NCBI GenBank assembly: GCA_903850275.1
Contig: CAINLH010000095.1
Location: forward strand, 1 to 15,542
DNA from: an uncultured Acidimicrobium sp.
GTDB lineage: Bacteria > Actinomycetota > Acidimicrobiia > Acidimicrobiales > Ilumatobacteraceae
Reading direction: 5' to 3'
Length of the DNA: 15,542 bases
In this document: positions 1-7,416 of the stretch, in pieces
Numbering within the stretch: the first letter of the stretch is position 1
How the letters are laid out: each line of letters opens with the position of its first letter
Translations under genes and position numbers: made by a program
The notes under the pieces: model-generated
Databases searched by the model: none
Told to the model about the DNA's origin: nothing
What the model saw: only the letters and a program-made list of their open reading frames with translations

Positions 1-1746
1 ACGCTCCCAGGATGGCATCGAAACAACCCTTGTTTCAATGCCGGCTTCTTGGAGCTTCATGCTTGCCGAGACGCATAACGAGACTTCACTGCCGGTTCCA
101 ATCAGTGTTGCAACAGGCGAAGCTCCACTCCGCCAAATTTCTGCCGCTCCATGTACAACGGCAGTACCGTCCGTCAGCAATGGCAAATTTTGTCTGCTCA
201 AAATAAGTGCTGTTGGTCCGTCGAACTCGAGCGCTGCTAGCCAGGCGTTTGAAGTTTCATTGGAGTCGGCAGGACGAATTACTTGAAGGCCGGGTATTGA
301 ACGCAGTGAAGCAAGATGCTCCACCGGTTGGTGTGTCGGCCCGTCCTCGCCAACGCCGACCGAATCATGAGAAAAGACAAATATGCAACGCGCCTTGGAT
401 AAAGCAGCCAAACGAATTGCTGGGCGCATGTAATCGGCAAAAACAAAAAATGTTCCACCAACAGGCACTACACCGCCGTGCAGGGCCATGCCCACGAGCG
501 CACTACCCATTGCATGTTCGCGAATACCAAAGTAAATTTGGCGTCCTTCCGGTGCGTTCTTCGTATGCGGCGATTGTCCACCAACTTTCACGCCAGTGTT
601 TCCCGTCAAATCTGCGGAACCAATGAGCAAACCCGGAACAGCTGAGACGGATGCCTCGATGACTTTTTGGATGGATTGTCGAGTGGCGAAATTGCTCTGA
701 CTGTCAAAAGAGGGAAGTAACCCTCGCACCGATTCTTGATCCGGTTGTTGCCAGCAGGCGTCATATGCCGAAAGTAAGGGCGATTGAGCAGATTGTGCAC
801 GATCTTGATTTGCCAATTCCGAACCACGACTAAAGGCAAACTCTCGTACAGATTTCACCACGTCGGTTGGCGCCCAAAATGGTTCGTTTGGAATGCCCAT
901 GACTTCTTTGGTTCTCGCAGTCAGCTCTGCGGTAAAGGGGTTGCCGTGGGCCTCGTGACTGTCGGTCAAATCTGGTGAAGGAAAGCCAATATGGGTTCGC
1001 AAAATACACAAAGTGGGTTGACCAACGTGTTCTTTGGCCTGAGTAAGCATGTTCTCGAGCGCGTCTAGATCCTCGCCAATTTCGCCCGCTTCGATGACGT
1101 TCCAACCATAAGAGCGGAATCGCATCGCAACGTCATCCGAACACGTGAGCGATGTGCTTCCGTCAATGGTGATTTTGTTGTCGTCAAAAACGCACACAAG
1201 GTGATCCAGCCCTAAATGTCCCGCTAGTGATGCTGCCTCATGTGAAACGCCTTCCATAAGGCAACCGTCTCCGGCAATCACATATGTGTGGTGATCGCAC
1301 ACATCCGCTCCGAATCGAGCGCGAAGATTGCGCTCGGCAATTGCCATACCAACAGCATTCGCAAAGCCTTGACCTAACGGCCCAGTAGTTACCTCGATGC
1401 CATTCGTGTGTCCAACCTCAGGATGCCCAGGTGTCTGAGAGCCGAGTTGACGAAATGCTTGTAAGTCAGAAATCTCGAGACCGTATCCGTACATAAAGAG
1501 CATCGCGTATTGCAAGATGGATGCGTGTCCACCCGACAAGATGAATCGATCACGGTTGCGCCAAGATGAATCACCGGGATGATGTCTAAGAATGCGAGAA
1601 AACAAAACATGAGCAAGGGGCGCTAGCGCCATCGCAGTTCCTTGATGCCCGCTCTTAGCGGCCAATGGTGCGTCCATGGCAAGACCACGTGTAATCGCTA
1701 CGACTGCTGCATCGGTCGCAGCTGGGAGTTTTTCGGAAGAAGGCAC
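1..1746 (-). CDS. tkt: Transketolase, C-terminus cut by the window edge
   Basis: Thiamine-diphosphate enzyme that moves two-carbon units between sugar phosphates in the pentose phosphate pathway, in the cytosol. Reading the minus strand leftward gives 582 uninterrupted residues that run off base 1; the family is usually about 660-700 residues, so roughly 100 are missing. Visible signatures are SGGHAS near residue 65, the ThDP/Mg motif GDG at 159-161 followed by an NKITIDGST stretch, the catalytic glutamate of GIREHAM at about 410, and HDSVGVGEDGPTHQP from His460. The start is GTG at 1744-1746, the only good choice because TAA lies in frame at 1789-1791 and the next residues begin the family's N-terminal alignment. 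The unrecognised gene at 1766-2164 ends 19 bases upstream, so the two may be cotranscribed. A TACAGT box sits six bases before the GTG. Confidence 0.95.
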   Translation of the reverse strand, partial: MPSSEKLPAATDAAVVAITRGLAMDAPLAAKSGHQGTAMALAPLAHVLFSRILRHHPGDSSWRNRDRFILSGGHASILQYAMLFMYGYGLEISDLQAFRQLGSQTPGHPEVGHTNGIEVTTGPLGQGFANAVGMAIAERNLRARFGADVCDHHTYVIAGDGCLMEGVSHEAASLAGHLGLDHLVCVFDDNKITIDGSTSLTCSDDVAMRFRSYGWNVIEAGEIGEDLDALENMLTQAKEHVGQPTLCILRTHIGFPSPDLTDSHEAHGNPFTAELTARTKEVMGIPNEPFWAPTDVVKSVREFAFSRGSELANQDRAQSAQSPLLSAYDACWQQPDQESVRGLLPSFDSQSNFATRQSIQKVIEASVSAVPGLLIGSADLTGNTGVKVGGQSPHTKNAPEGRQIYFGIREHAMGSALVGMALHGGVVPVGGTFFVFADYMRPAIRLAALSKARCIFVFSHDSVGVGEDGPTHQPVEHLASLRSIPGLQVIRPADSNETSNAWLAALEFDGPTALILSRQNLPLLTDGTAVVHGAAEIWRSGASPVATLIGTGSEVSLCVSASMKLQEAGIETRVVSMPSWER

Positions 1747-1752
1747 GCCGAG

Positions 1753-1758
1753 ACTGTA
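1753..1758 (-). promoter_or_regulatory. Possible -10 box (TACAGT) for a leaderless transketolase transcript
   Basis: On the minus strand TACAGT is followed by exactly six bases and then the GTG start. It fits the actinobacterial TANNNT -10 pattern, with transcription starting at the start codon. No convincing -35 is visible and no Shine-Dalgarno sequence precedes the GTG. It lies in the 19-base gap after the upstream gene, so a chance match remains possible. Confidence 0.3.
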
Positions 1759-1765
1759 GTTCTGG

Positions 1766-2164
1766 CTACTGCTTTGGCGGAAGCAAGGTTAAAGGGACGA
1801 TCATCCAGCTACCCAGCCCTATCCGGCAGTGGGCAAAGATCGACCCGTAACTGGTCATTTCCAGCGAGCCTCGAACAAGCCGATACGTGAACTTGCCAGG
1901 CTCGACGGTGAATGGGCTGACATTTCGGGCCAATTCGGTGCTATCCGGATCCAATCCTGAACGGAATACCACCTCGAAAACCCCTTTGCCCGAATCTTCA
2001 GGCGGGCAGTAAATCAGTCCCATGAGATGCGGTTCGATGGTGACGGGAACTGGCGATGGTGCCGCCAACGAAAAATGAACTCCGGTGAGATCAATACGCG
2101 TGGCTGGGCCATCGACTTGGCGCATTTCGAAGGAGTCAATGAACAGGGCAGAAACGATGTGCAC
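1766..2164 (-). CDS. Unrecognised conserved-looking protein, 132 residues
   Basis: I do not recognise this protein with confidence. It starts with GTG at 2162-2164 (next residues HIVSALFIDSF) and ends 19 bases before the transketolase start. There is no signal peptide or membrane helix. The alternating hydrophobic and polar stretches look like a beta-rich domain, with a Pro-rich segment near residues 35-45 and a C-terminal block YGSIFAHCRIG followed by WMIVPLTLLP. The overall character recalls small DUF6941-like proteins, but that is an impression only. Reasons to believe it is coding: it is much longer than chance, its ends fit neatly between its neighbours, its composition is protein-like, and a TACTGT box lies six bases before the start. 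The opposite-strand frames over this region give only short, low-quality peptides. Confidence 0.65.
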   Translation of the reverse strand: MHIVSALFIDSFEMRQVDGPATRIDLTGVHFSLAAPSPVPVTIEPHLMGLIYCPPEDSGKGVFEVVFRSGLDPDSTELARNVSPFTVEPGKFTYRLVRGSLEMTSYGSIFAHCRIGLGSWMIVPLTLLPPKQ

Positions 2165-2170
2165 GACAAA

Positions 2171-2176
2171 ACAGTA
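2171..2176 (-). promoter_or_regulatory. Possible -10 box (TACTGT) for the 132-residue gene
   Basis: On the minus strand TACTGT, six bases (TTTGTC) and the GTG start follow each other. This is the TANNNT-N6-start layout of leaderless actinobacterial genes, and no Shine-Dalgarno sequence is present. It lies in the 50-base divergent gap shared with the acyl-CoA synthetase gene. Confidence 0.4.
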
Positions 2177-2214
2177 GTTCGTCGTTCAAGTCTCCACGAG
2201 TCCATCAGGGACTA

Positions 2215-4389
2215 ATGTTGGTCTTTGTGCCATCGACCGAAACACTTTCCGAAGAGGCGTCTAAGCGTCTTCTGAGTCCATTTGGCTTGCCATTTGCGGT
2301 TGAACGAATTGCTCTCACCATTGACGACGCATGTGCTGCAGCAAACAGCATCGGTTACCCAGTTGTGGTCAAAGTCTCAGGCGACACCATCGCCCACAAA
2401 ACCGAAAGGGGTCTCGTTCGGCTCCGGTTGGCAGATGAAGAAGCTGTCAGAAACGCCTGTAACGATTTGCTTGGACGTGTGACCGCCGCCGATGGCCAGG
2501 TTTCATTCTTAGTTGCACAAATGGTTTCCGGTAATCGAGAGTTCATCGCAGGCGTGATCACCGATCCTCAGTTTGGTCGTATGGCCGTGCTTGGCGTTGG
2601 AGGCGTGCTAGCCGAGGCGATTGACGATGTCGCTCTAAGTCCGTTACCGCTTAAAGAACGAGACGCTCTGTCGATGATGAAATCGCTCCGGCATCAAAAA
2701 ATGTTGGGAGAATTTCGGGGCGAGGCTGCACTTGATGCTCGGAGTGTTCTGTCAGTTCTCAACGGTTTGAGTGCTGCATGCGATGCGAACCCAGACATCT
2801 ATTCCATAGACATCAATCCTCTCATCGTGACCGCGTCTGGCGAGTTGGTCGCAGTTGATGCACTTGTGGAATTACATAAAGTTCGATCCTCGACGAAGTC
2901 CTTCGAGGATCAACATCCCGTAGCACGCTCTAATCGGCATTTTGACGCCTTGTTTAATCCCAATGGTGTTGTGATCGTTGGAGCGTCTAGCCACCCAGGC
3001 AAATTTGGTTTCGTTTCCCTGCACAACTTGTTGGCGAACGAGTACAAAGGAAGCATTTTTGCAACCAACTTGCAAGGCGAAGAAGTTCTCGGGGTACAAA
3101 CGCTGAAATCTCTTGATGATTTACCGACAGGAAGTGCAGATCTTGCTTTCTTCTGCACACCCGCAGCAGCGAATGAGGATTTATTGCGGCAATGTTCCGA
3201 AAAAGGAATTTCCAGCGTTTTTATCTCGTCAGCCGGTTATCGAGAGTCGGGCGAGGCAGGGGAACACGCAGAGCAAGGGCTTGTTTCACTTGCCAATTCA
3301 CTTGACATTCTTATTGCTGGACCAAACGGACAAGGCGTCGTAAGCACACCTCGATCGTTATGTTGTCAGATTGTTGCGCCATACCCGCCATCCGGAGGGA
3401 TCTCGGTGGCAAGCCAGAGTGGCAATTTCGTCTCGAGTTTTCTGAACTACTCGCGCCAAACAGGAGTAGGCATAGCAAGAGCCGTGTCTGCTGGTAATGC
3501 GGCTCAGGTGCGCGTTGAAGACTATTTGGATTGGTACACCACCGATGACAGCACACGAGTGGGTTTGGCATACATAGAACATGTGTCGAACGGCGACCGC
3601 CTCAAATCGGCAATGACGAAGATGTCTGAGCGCAAACCACTTGTTGTTGTCAAGGGCGGAGCGACCACTGCGGGTAGTAAGGCCGCCTCAAGCCATACGG
3701 GAGCTTTGGCGAGCGACGACAAGGTATTCGATGGAGTGTGCCGCGCCACAGGTGCTATTCGCGTCGACGACATTGAACGAGCATTTGACGTAGCGGCTTC
3801 ATTTTCCACACAGCCGTTACCACGTGGCAATCGGGTAGTCGTACTGACCACAGTTGGCGGTTGGGGAGTGGTCACTGCCGATGCAATCGCGCGGGACGGT
3901 GTACTCGACTTGGTTGATCTTCCCGATGATCTAATGGCGCAATTGGGAGATTTGTTGCCGCCTCGATGGAGCAGGAATAACCCAATCGACTGCGCCGGTG
4001 GCGAGACTCGCGACACCATTCCCCAGATAATGGACATCGTCACTGGACACGATCAGGTTGATGCAGTTATTTTCTTAGGTATCGGAATTCAGAGCAACCA
4101 AGCTCGACTGATGAGAGAAGGATCCTTTTATCCCGATTTCGGTTTAGAACGAATTGTGCAATATCACAATCGCCAGGATGAGCGTTATGCAATTGCGGCA
4201 CACGAGGCTTCGCAAAAATATTTGAAACCTGTATTAATAGCAACAGAATTGGCCGTAGCAGACCCTTCGAACCCTGGTCCGGCAACAGTTCGAGACACAG
4301 GTCGCCTGTGTTACGCATCTGGTTCGCGTGCGGCTTATGCACTCGCGCAAATGGTTAAGTACTCCAATTATCGAGCATCTGTTTCGTGA
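2215..4389 (+). CDS. ADP-forming acyl-CoA synthetase (acetate-CoA ligase family), fused beta-alpha type
   Basis: A 724-residue enzyme expected to interconvert an acyl-CoA, ADP and phosphate with the free acid, CoA and ATP. An ATP-grasp domain comes first (about residues 8-222: LSEEASKRLLSPFGLP, then YPVVVKV, with His61 in the AHKTERG motif). A CoA-binding Rossmann domain follows (about 241-335, VVIVGASSHPGKFGF), then the succinyl-CoA-ligase-like part (about 390-500, with GGISVASQSGN and the phosphohistidine motif SHTGA at His494), then a last domain with NNPIDCAGG. Both histidines expected to relay phosphate are therefore present. Putting the ATP-grasp half first is the reverse of the E. coli PatZ order, though such fusions are known. 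The acyl substrate cannot be told from sequence. The ATG at 2215 has a weak AGGG at 2207-2210. Its TGA overlaps the dacB start by one base, suggesting coupled translation. Confidence 0.9.
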   Translation: MLVFVPSTETLSEEASKRLLSPFGLPFAVERIALTIDDACAAANSIGYPVVVKVSGDTIAHKTERGLVRLRLADEEAVRNACNDLLGRVTAADGQVSFLVAQMVSGNREFIAGVITDPQFGRMAVLGVGGVLAEAIDDVALSPLPLKERDALSMMKSLRHQKMLGEFRGEAALDARSVLSVLNGLSAACDANPDIYSIDINPLIVTASGELVAVDALVELHKVRSSTKSFEDQHPVARSNRHFDALFNPNGVVIVGASSHPGKFGFVSLHNLLANEYKGSIFATNLQGEEVLGVQTLKSLDDLPTGSADLAFFCTPAAANEDLLRQCSEKGISSVFISSAGYRESGEAGEHAEQGLVSLANSLDILIAGPNGQGVVSTPRSLCCQIVAPYPPSGGISVASQSGNFVSSFLNYSRQTGVGIARAVSAGNAAQVRVEDYLDWYTTDDSTRVGLAYIEHVSNGDRLKSAMTKMSERKPLVVVKGGATTAGSKAASSHTGALASDDKVFDGVCRATGAIRVDDIERAFDVAASFSTQPLPRGNRVVVLTTVGGWGVVTADAIARDGVLDLVDLPDDLMAQLGDLLPPRWSRNNPIDCAGGETRDTIPQIMDIVTGHDQVDAVIFLGIGIQSNQARLMREGSFYPDFGLERIVQYHNRQDERYAIAAHEASQKYLKPVLIATELAVADPSNPGPATVRDTGRLCYASGSRAAYALAQMVKYSNYRASVS

Positions 4390-5846
4390 TGAGCGATAAT
4401 TTCCTGGAAGATTCAACGAGCATCAAGCGTGCGAAGCACAAAGTCAAAGTTGGTTCGCCCAGAGTGGTCTTTACGCTTCTCGGCACGTTGACGCTTGTAG
4501 TTGGCGCAGCGTTGGGCGCGGCTTGGAAAACAGTTGACAATATTGCCGAATCGGTATCTGCACAAAGCGTTGTTCGTGACATTCCTGAATTATCTGCGTC
4601 CATAATTTCCGCGAGACGGGCACCAGTCACCCTTTCGAGCGAAAAACGAATTGGTTCGTTACGTCGCAGTTTGGCTCGGCTAGAGCGATTGATCAACGCT
4701 GAATCGTGTCTCGTTGTGGATGTTGAGGGGCAGCAAATCATGGCCCTACGCCCAAATTTGCCTGTAATACCAGCAAGCACAATGAAAGTGCTCGTTGCTT
4801 CCGTTGCTCTAGAAGTTCTGGGCCCTGAATTTACCTATAAGACAAAAGTTCAGGGGATACAAGATGGCGGCACTATTTCCGGTGATTTGTATTTAGTTGG
4901 TGGTGGCGATCCTGTGTTGGTCAGTGCGCAATATCCGACGATCGAGCCGCTGCCAACTTTTAATGGCACGAGTATTGAAGCCTTGGCCGATGCACTCATT
5001 GCGACTGGAGTGAAATCGATTTCGGGTTCAGTGATAGGCGATGAATCACGTTATGACAGCGAACGCTTCACTCCCACTTTGGGATTAGGTATCAGAATGA
5101 CTGAAGTCGGTCCGCTTGGTGCATTGATGATCAACGACGGCGTTGTCACAGGAAATCCGATTAAGCCCGACAACCCAGCGTTAGCTGCAGCTCAAGAGTT
5201 CACCAACATCTTGATTGCGAAAGGGGTAAACGTTTCTGGAGCGGCATCGGTAGGCGTGGCATCTTCGGATATTCCAGTTATCGCCGAGATTTCGTCGCGC
5301 GCATTACCGGACGTGTTAGCCGAAATGCTTACGAACAGTGATAACAACACGGCTGAACTTGTATTGAAGGAGATTGGCTTCAGTTCTGTGCAACAGGGCA
5401 CTCGTCTTGCTGGGGCGCAGGCAATGATCACCAAGTTTACGGAAATGGGAATTCCTACGGATGGGCTCACGATTAATGACGGTTCTGGTCTAGACCGTGG
5501 CAACCGTGTCATGTGTTCGACGATTCAATCGCTGTTGTTGCGCGATGGTGGATTTGGCTCGCTCGGTACAGGGTTGGCAGTAGCGGGCCGCACAGGCACG
5601 TTGGGAGATCTCTTCACCGAAGGAACGGTTACACAGAGGCTTCGCGGAAAGACTGGCACATTGACAGGAGTAAAGGGTTTAGCTGGTTTCGTCACCTATG
5701 ACGCCGAATTAGCGAGCACATTCACCTTGATTTTGAATGGCTCTGGCGTCTCTAACCAAAGCACTTATCGACCAATCTGGTCTGCATTGGCAGAAGCGCT
5801 TGCAACATTTTCCAGTTCGCCTTCTTCTTCCGAGATTTCGCCGTAA
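4389..5846 (+). CDS. dacB: D-alanyl-D-alanine carboxypeptidase/endopeptidase (peptidase S13, PBP4 type)
   Basis: A low-molecular-mass penicillin-binding protein that trims or cleaves peptidoglycan cross-links outside the membrane. The three serine beta-lactam-enzyme motifs are intact: S130-T-M-K133 in PASTMK, S317-D-N319, and K421-T-G423 in GKTGTL. A basic N-terminus followed by one hydrophobic segment (about residues 25-45) looks like an uncleaved anchor or signal. At 485 residues it matches full-length actinobacterial DacB. The stop of the upstream gene and this ATG share one base (TGATG at 4387-4391). A GTG at 4386, one codon earlier in frame, is the alternative start. No Shine-Dalgarno sequence is obvious, which fits translational coupling to the acyl-CoA synthetase. 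The C-terminal tail is Ser-rich. Confidence 0.93.
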   Translation: MSDNFLEDSTSIKRAKHKVKVGSPRVVFTLLGTLTLVVGAALGAAWKTVDNIAESVSAQSVVRDIPELSASIISARRAPVTLSSEKRIGSLRRSLARLERLINAESCLVVDVEGQQIMALRPNLPVIPASTMKVLVASVALEVLGPEFTYKTKVQGIQDGGTISGDLYLVGGGDPVLVSAQYPTIEPLPTFNGTSIEALADALIATGVKSISGSVIGDESRYDSERFTPTLGLGIRMTEVGPLGALMINDGVVTGNPIKPDNPALAAAQEFTNILIAKGVNVSGAASVGVASSDIPVIAEISSRALPDVLAEMLTNSDNNTAELVLKEIGFSSVQQGTRLAGAQAMITKFTEMGIPTDGLTINDGSGLDRGNRVMCSTIQSLLLRDGGFGSLGTGLAVAGRTGTLGDLFTEGTVTQRLRGKTGTLTGVKGLAGFVTYDAELASTFTLILNGSGVSNQSTYRPIWSALAEALATFSSSPSSSEISP

Positions 5847-5916
5847 CCATAGGGCTTTACAAGGTGGTCCAGACAGGCTTGTAGGTGAAATCTCTCGAGT
5901 CCACTGGTTGAATGGA

Positions 5917-6264
5917 ATGGTGAATGTTTCGCCACTGGACCGCAAGCGCGCTGCCAAAGCGCCATCGCTAGGAGAGATGTACGACCTCCTTCGCGACTAT
6001 GTCAAGCAAGAAACTCTCGACCCAATTCGTGGCGCTGGTCGATGGATGGCATGGGCAGCGCTTGGTGCCGTCGCCCTTATTTTGGGTGTCACTTTCCTCA
6101 TGGTTGGTTTGCTGCGACTTGTTCAATCAGAGCTGTTCACTGCCAGTGACGGAAAGACATGGATTCCGTATTTGATTGTTGTTGTCGTCAGTGTCGCGCT
6201 AGTGCTGTCATCGAAGGCGCGAATCCGTAAGCCCAGCCTGCATCGCAAATCGAGGAGTGTCTGA
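5917..6264 (+). CDS. Small two-helix membrane protein, possibly holin-X-like
   Basis: A 115-residue protein with an amphipathic, charged N-terminal third (SLGEMYDLLRDYVKQETLDP) and two predicted membrane helices, about residues 43-67 and 82-99, with a basic tail. The layout resembles the actinobacterial holin superfamily III (Holin-X) proteins, which are common chromosomal genes and not a sign of phage. This is resemblance by architecture, not a firm assignment. The frame is open further upstream, to a start at 5737 inside dacB, but that stretch reads as an out-of-frame shadow of dacB and does not look like protein. The ATG at 5917 is therefore preferred, 70 bases after dacB, with GTG at 5920 and TTG at 5908 as alternatives. 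Its TGA overlaps the next ATG by one base (6262-6266). Confidence 0.75.
   Translation: MVNVSPLDRKRAAKAPSLGEMYDLLRDYVKQETLDPIRGAGRWMAWAALGAVALILGVTFLMVGLLRLVQSELFTASDGKTWIPYLIVVVVSVALVLSSKARIRKPSLHRKSRSV
6252..6257 (+). promoter_or_regulatory. Shine-Dalgarno site GAGGAG
   Basis: GAGGAG lies six bases before the ATG at 6264, inside the end of the preceding gene. It fixes the start of the 65-residue membrane protein and shows that this gene can recruit ribosomes itself as well as by coupling. Confidence 0.7.
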
Positions 6265-6461
6265 TGAGTAATGAACGCATTACCCGAGACCACGTTGAGT
6301 CAAGACTGAAGCTTGTTCAGGATGAGCTGCAAGGCAAGGTCAATGACAAGAAGGCCGCGATCACAACTGGCATTTCGATTGGCGCAGCCGTCATCATTCT
6401 CGTCTCATACTTGCTAGGTCGCAGGAGTGGACGGAAACGTCGCAGCACGGGTCGTAGTTGA
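6264..6461 (+). CDS. Small single-helix membrane protein with basic tail, 65 residues
   Basis: Begins MSNERITRDHVESRLKLVQ, a charged helical segment, followed by one hydrophobic helix (about residues 32-51) and a strongly basic end (GRRSGRKRR). The plan of helical N-terminus, single helix and Arg/Lys tail is typical of small conserved actinobacterial proteins found next to Holin-X-like genes, but I cannot give a function. A clear GAGGAG ribosome site and the one-base stop-start overlap with the preceding gene support it as real and cotranslated. Its last four codons overlap a 12-base sequence that recurs in the trmI leader. Confidence 0.75.
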   Translation: MSNERITRDHVESRLKLVQDELQGKVNDKKAAITTGISIGAAVIILVSYLLGRRSGRKRRSTGRS

Positions 6462-6587
6462 AGAGTTCGGCACAATTGGTTCGCTCACAGCCAGCATTGC
6501 GCCATCAGGGGCTCCGGTCTCTTGTAATTGCCCGCTTGCTGGGTAGGTACAGCGGCAAGTGGTTGTTCGCATGGTGGGTCGTAGTTG
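6449..6587 (+). repeat. 12-base direct repeat GGGTCGTAGTTG (6449-6460 and 6576-6587)
   Basis: The same 12 bases occur at the very end of the 65-residue gene and again 127 bases downstream in the trmI leader. It may be a relic of a small local duplication, a paired binding site, or chance. Confidence 0.45.
6532..6562 (+). terminator. Possible stem-loop in the trmI leader
   Basis: CCGCTTGC (6532-6539) can pair with GCAAGTGG (6555-6562) through eight base pairs, one of them G-U, around a 15-base loop. There is no U-run after it, only TGGTTGTT-like sequence, so it is a poor intrinsic terminator. It could instead be a weak barrier or leader structure between the dacB cluster and trmI. Confidence 0.25.
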
Positions 6588-6618
6588 TTTGGAAGATCTA
6601 TAAGAGTCGTCGACAGTC

Positions 6619-6624
6619 AAGGAG
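6619..6624 (+). promoter_or_regulatory. Shine-Dalgarno site AAGGAG for trmI
   Basis: AAGGAG ends six bases before the ATG at 6631 and settles that start. A TATAAG at 6599-6604 is a possible -10 box just upstream, without a good -35. Confidence 0.75.
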
Positions 6625-6630
6625 AGCAAG

Positions 6631-7416
6631 ATGAATCGAATTTTTGCTTACGGCGACAAAGTGCTGTTGATCGATTCCAAGAAGCGTCGATATCTTACGA
6701 CGTTGGTTGAGAAAGGCGAGTTTCACAGCCACTCGGGTTTCGTCGCACACGATCTCATAATTGGACAGACAGAGGGTGCTGTAATTCCGACTACCAAGGG
6801 AGCACTGTTCTCAGTGCTTCGTCCCACGCTGGAAGACTTCGTTTTAGAGATGCCGCGTGGTGCTCAAGTTATTTATCCGAAAGACCTTGCTCCTATTTGC
6901 ATGATTGCTGACATTGGTCCTGACACTCATGTATTCGAATCCGGGATTGGTTCCGGCGCACTGTCAATGACCATGTTGCGATATGGAGCAACGATCACGG
7001 GCTATGAGATCAGAGAAGATTTTGCGAACAGAGCAAAAACCAATGTGAGAAGTTTCCTGGGTGAACAGGCGCTGAATCGATATGCCATTCAAATTCGCGA
7101 CGCCTACGAGGGCATAGACGGAACCGACTTCGATCGAGTCGTTCTGGATTTACCAGAACCGTGGACGGTCGTTCCCCACGCGTCCAGAGCGCTGCGGCGC
7201 GGAGGATTACTGGTTGCCTATACGCCCAGCATTACGCAGGCGGTTCAAGTCCGACAAGCAATGGGCAACGAGTGGATCGAATCAAGGACGCTTGAGGTGC
7301 TGCATCGCACTTGGCACATTGAGGGAATGGCTGTACGGCCAGACCATCGAATGGTCGCTCACACCGCATTTCTTACTGTTGGTCGGTATATCGGAACGGC
7401 AAGCGCCCCGTTATAG
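6631..7416 (+). CDS. trmI: tRNA (adenine-58-N1)-methyltransferase
   Basis: SAM-dependent enzyme that makes m1A58 in the T-loop of tRNA, working as a homotetramer in the cytosol. The N-terminal beta domain is recognisable from GDKVLLIDSKKRRYLTTL and FHSHSGFVAHDLIIGQ, followed by the family signature RPTLEDFVLEMPRGAQVIYPKD in two halves (about residues 64-85). The Rossmann domain has SAM motif I FESGIGSGAL (102-111), the acidic residue of YEIRE (about 125-129), and the catalytic-site motif DLPEPW (173-178). At 261 residues it is close to the usual bacterial length. In M. tuberculosis the matching gene (Rv2118c) lies beside the Pup-proteasome region. Here the ferredoxin gene converges with no gap: the two TAG codons abut at 7414-7419. 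Confidence 0.95.
   Translation: MNRIFAYGDKVLLIDSKKRRYLTTLVEKGEFHSHSGFVAHDLIIGQTEGAVIPTTKGALFSVLRPTLEDFVLEMPRGAQVIYPKDLAPICMIADIGPDTHVFESGIGSGALSMTMLRYGATITGYEIREDFANRAKTNVRSFLGEQALNRYAIQIRDAYEGIDGTDFDRVVLDLPEPWTVVPHASRALRRGGLLVAYTPSITQAVQVRQAMGNEWIESRTLEVLHRTWHIEGMAVRPDHRMVAHTAFLTVGRYIGTASAPL

Noticed and set aside
12..1890. Several plus-strand open frames of 60-140 residues and minus-strand frames at 279-461 and 830-1105
   Set aside because: They lie over the minus-strand transketolase, which runs continuously through 1-1746 with all its family motifs. The peptides are rich in Arg, Cys and Pro and look like shadows.
2027..2215. A 62-residue plus-strand frame ending at the acyl-CoA synthetase start
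   Set aside because: It is antisense to the 132-residue gene, has no ribosome site and looks like a shadow.
3522..4043. A 173-residue minus-strand open frame
   Set aside because: It is antisense to the conserved domain of the acyl-CoA synthetase that carries His494, and it has low-complexity Ser/Thr/Arg composition.
5737..5916. N-terminal extension of the two-helix membrane protein into dacB
   Set aside because: The added 60 residues overlap the dacB end and read as an out-of-frame dacB shadow (many Arg, Leu, Gln). The ATG at 5917 begins the protein-like part.
5917..6264. Sign of a prophage from the holin-like architecture
   Set aside because: No other phage gene, integrase or attachment site is nearby, and Holin-X-like proteins are ordinary actinobacterial chromosomal genes.
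6462..6630. Possible tRNA, riboswitch or hidden small gene in the longest gap
   Set aside because: There is no cloverleaf and no recognisable riboswitch core, and no start with a ribosome site opens a frame of useful length. Only the short stem, the 12-base repeat and the trmI ribosome site are seen.
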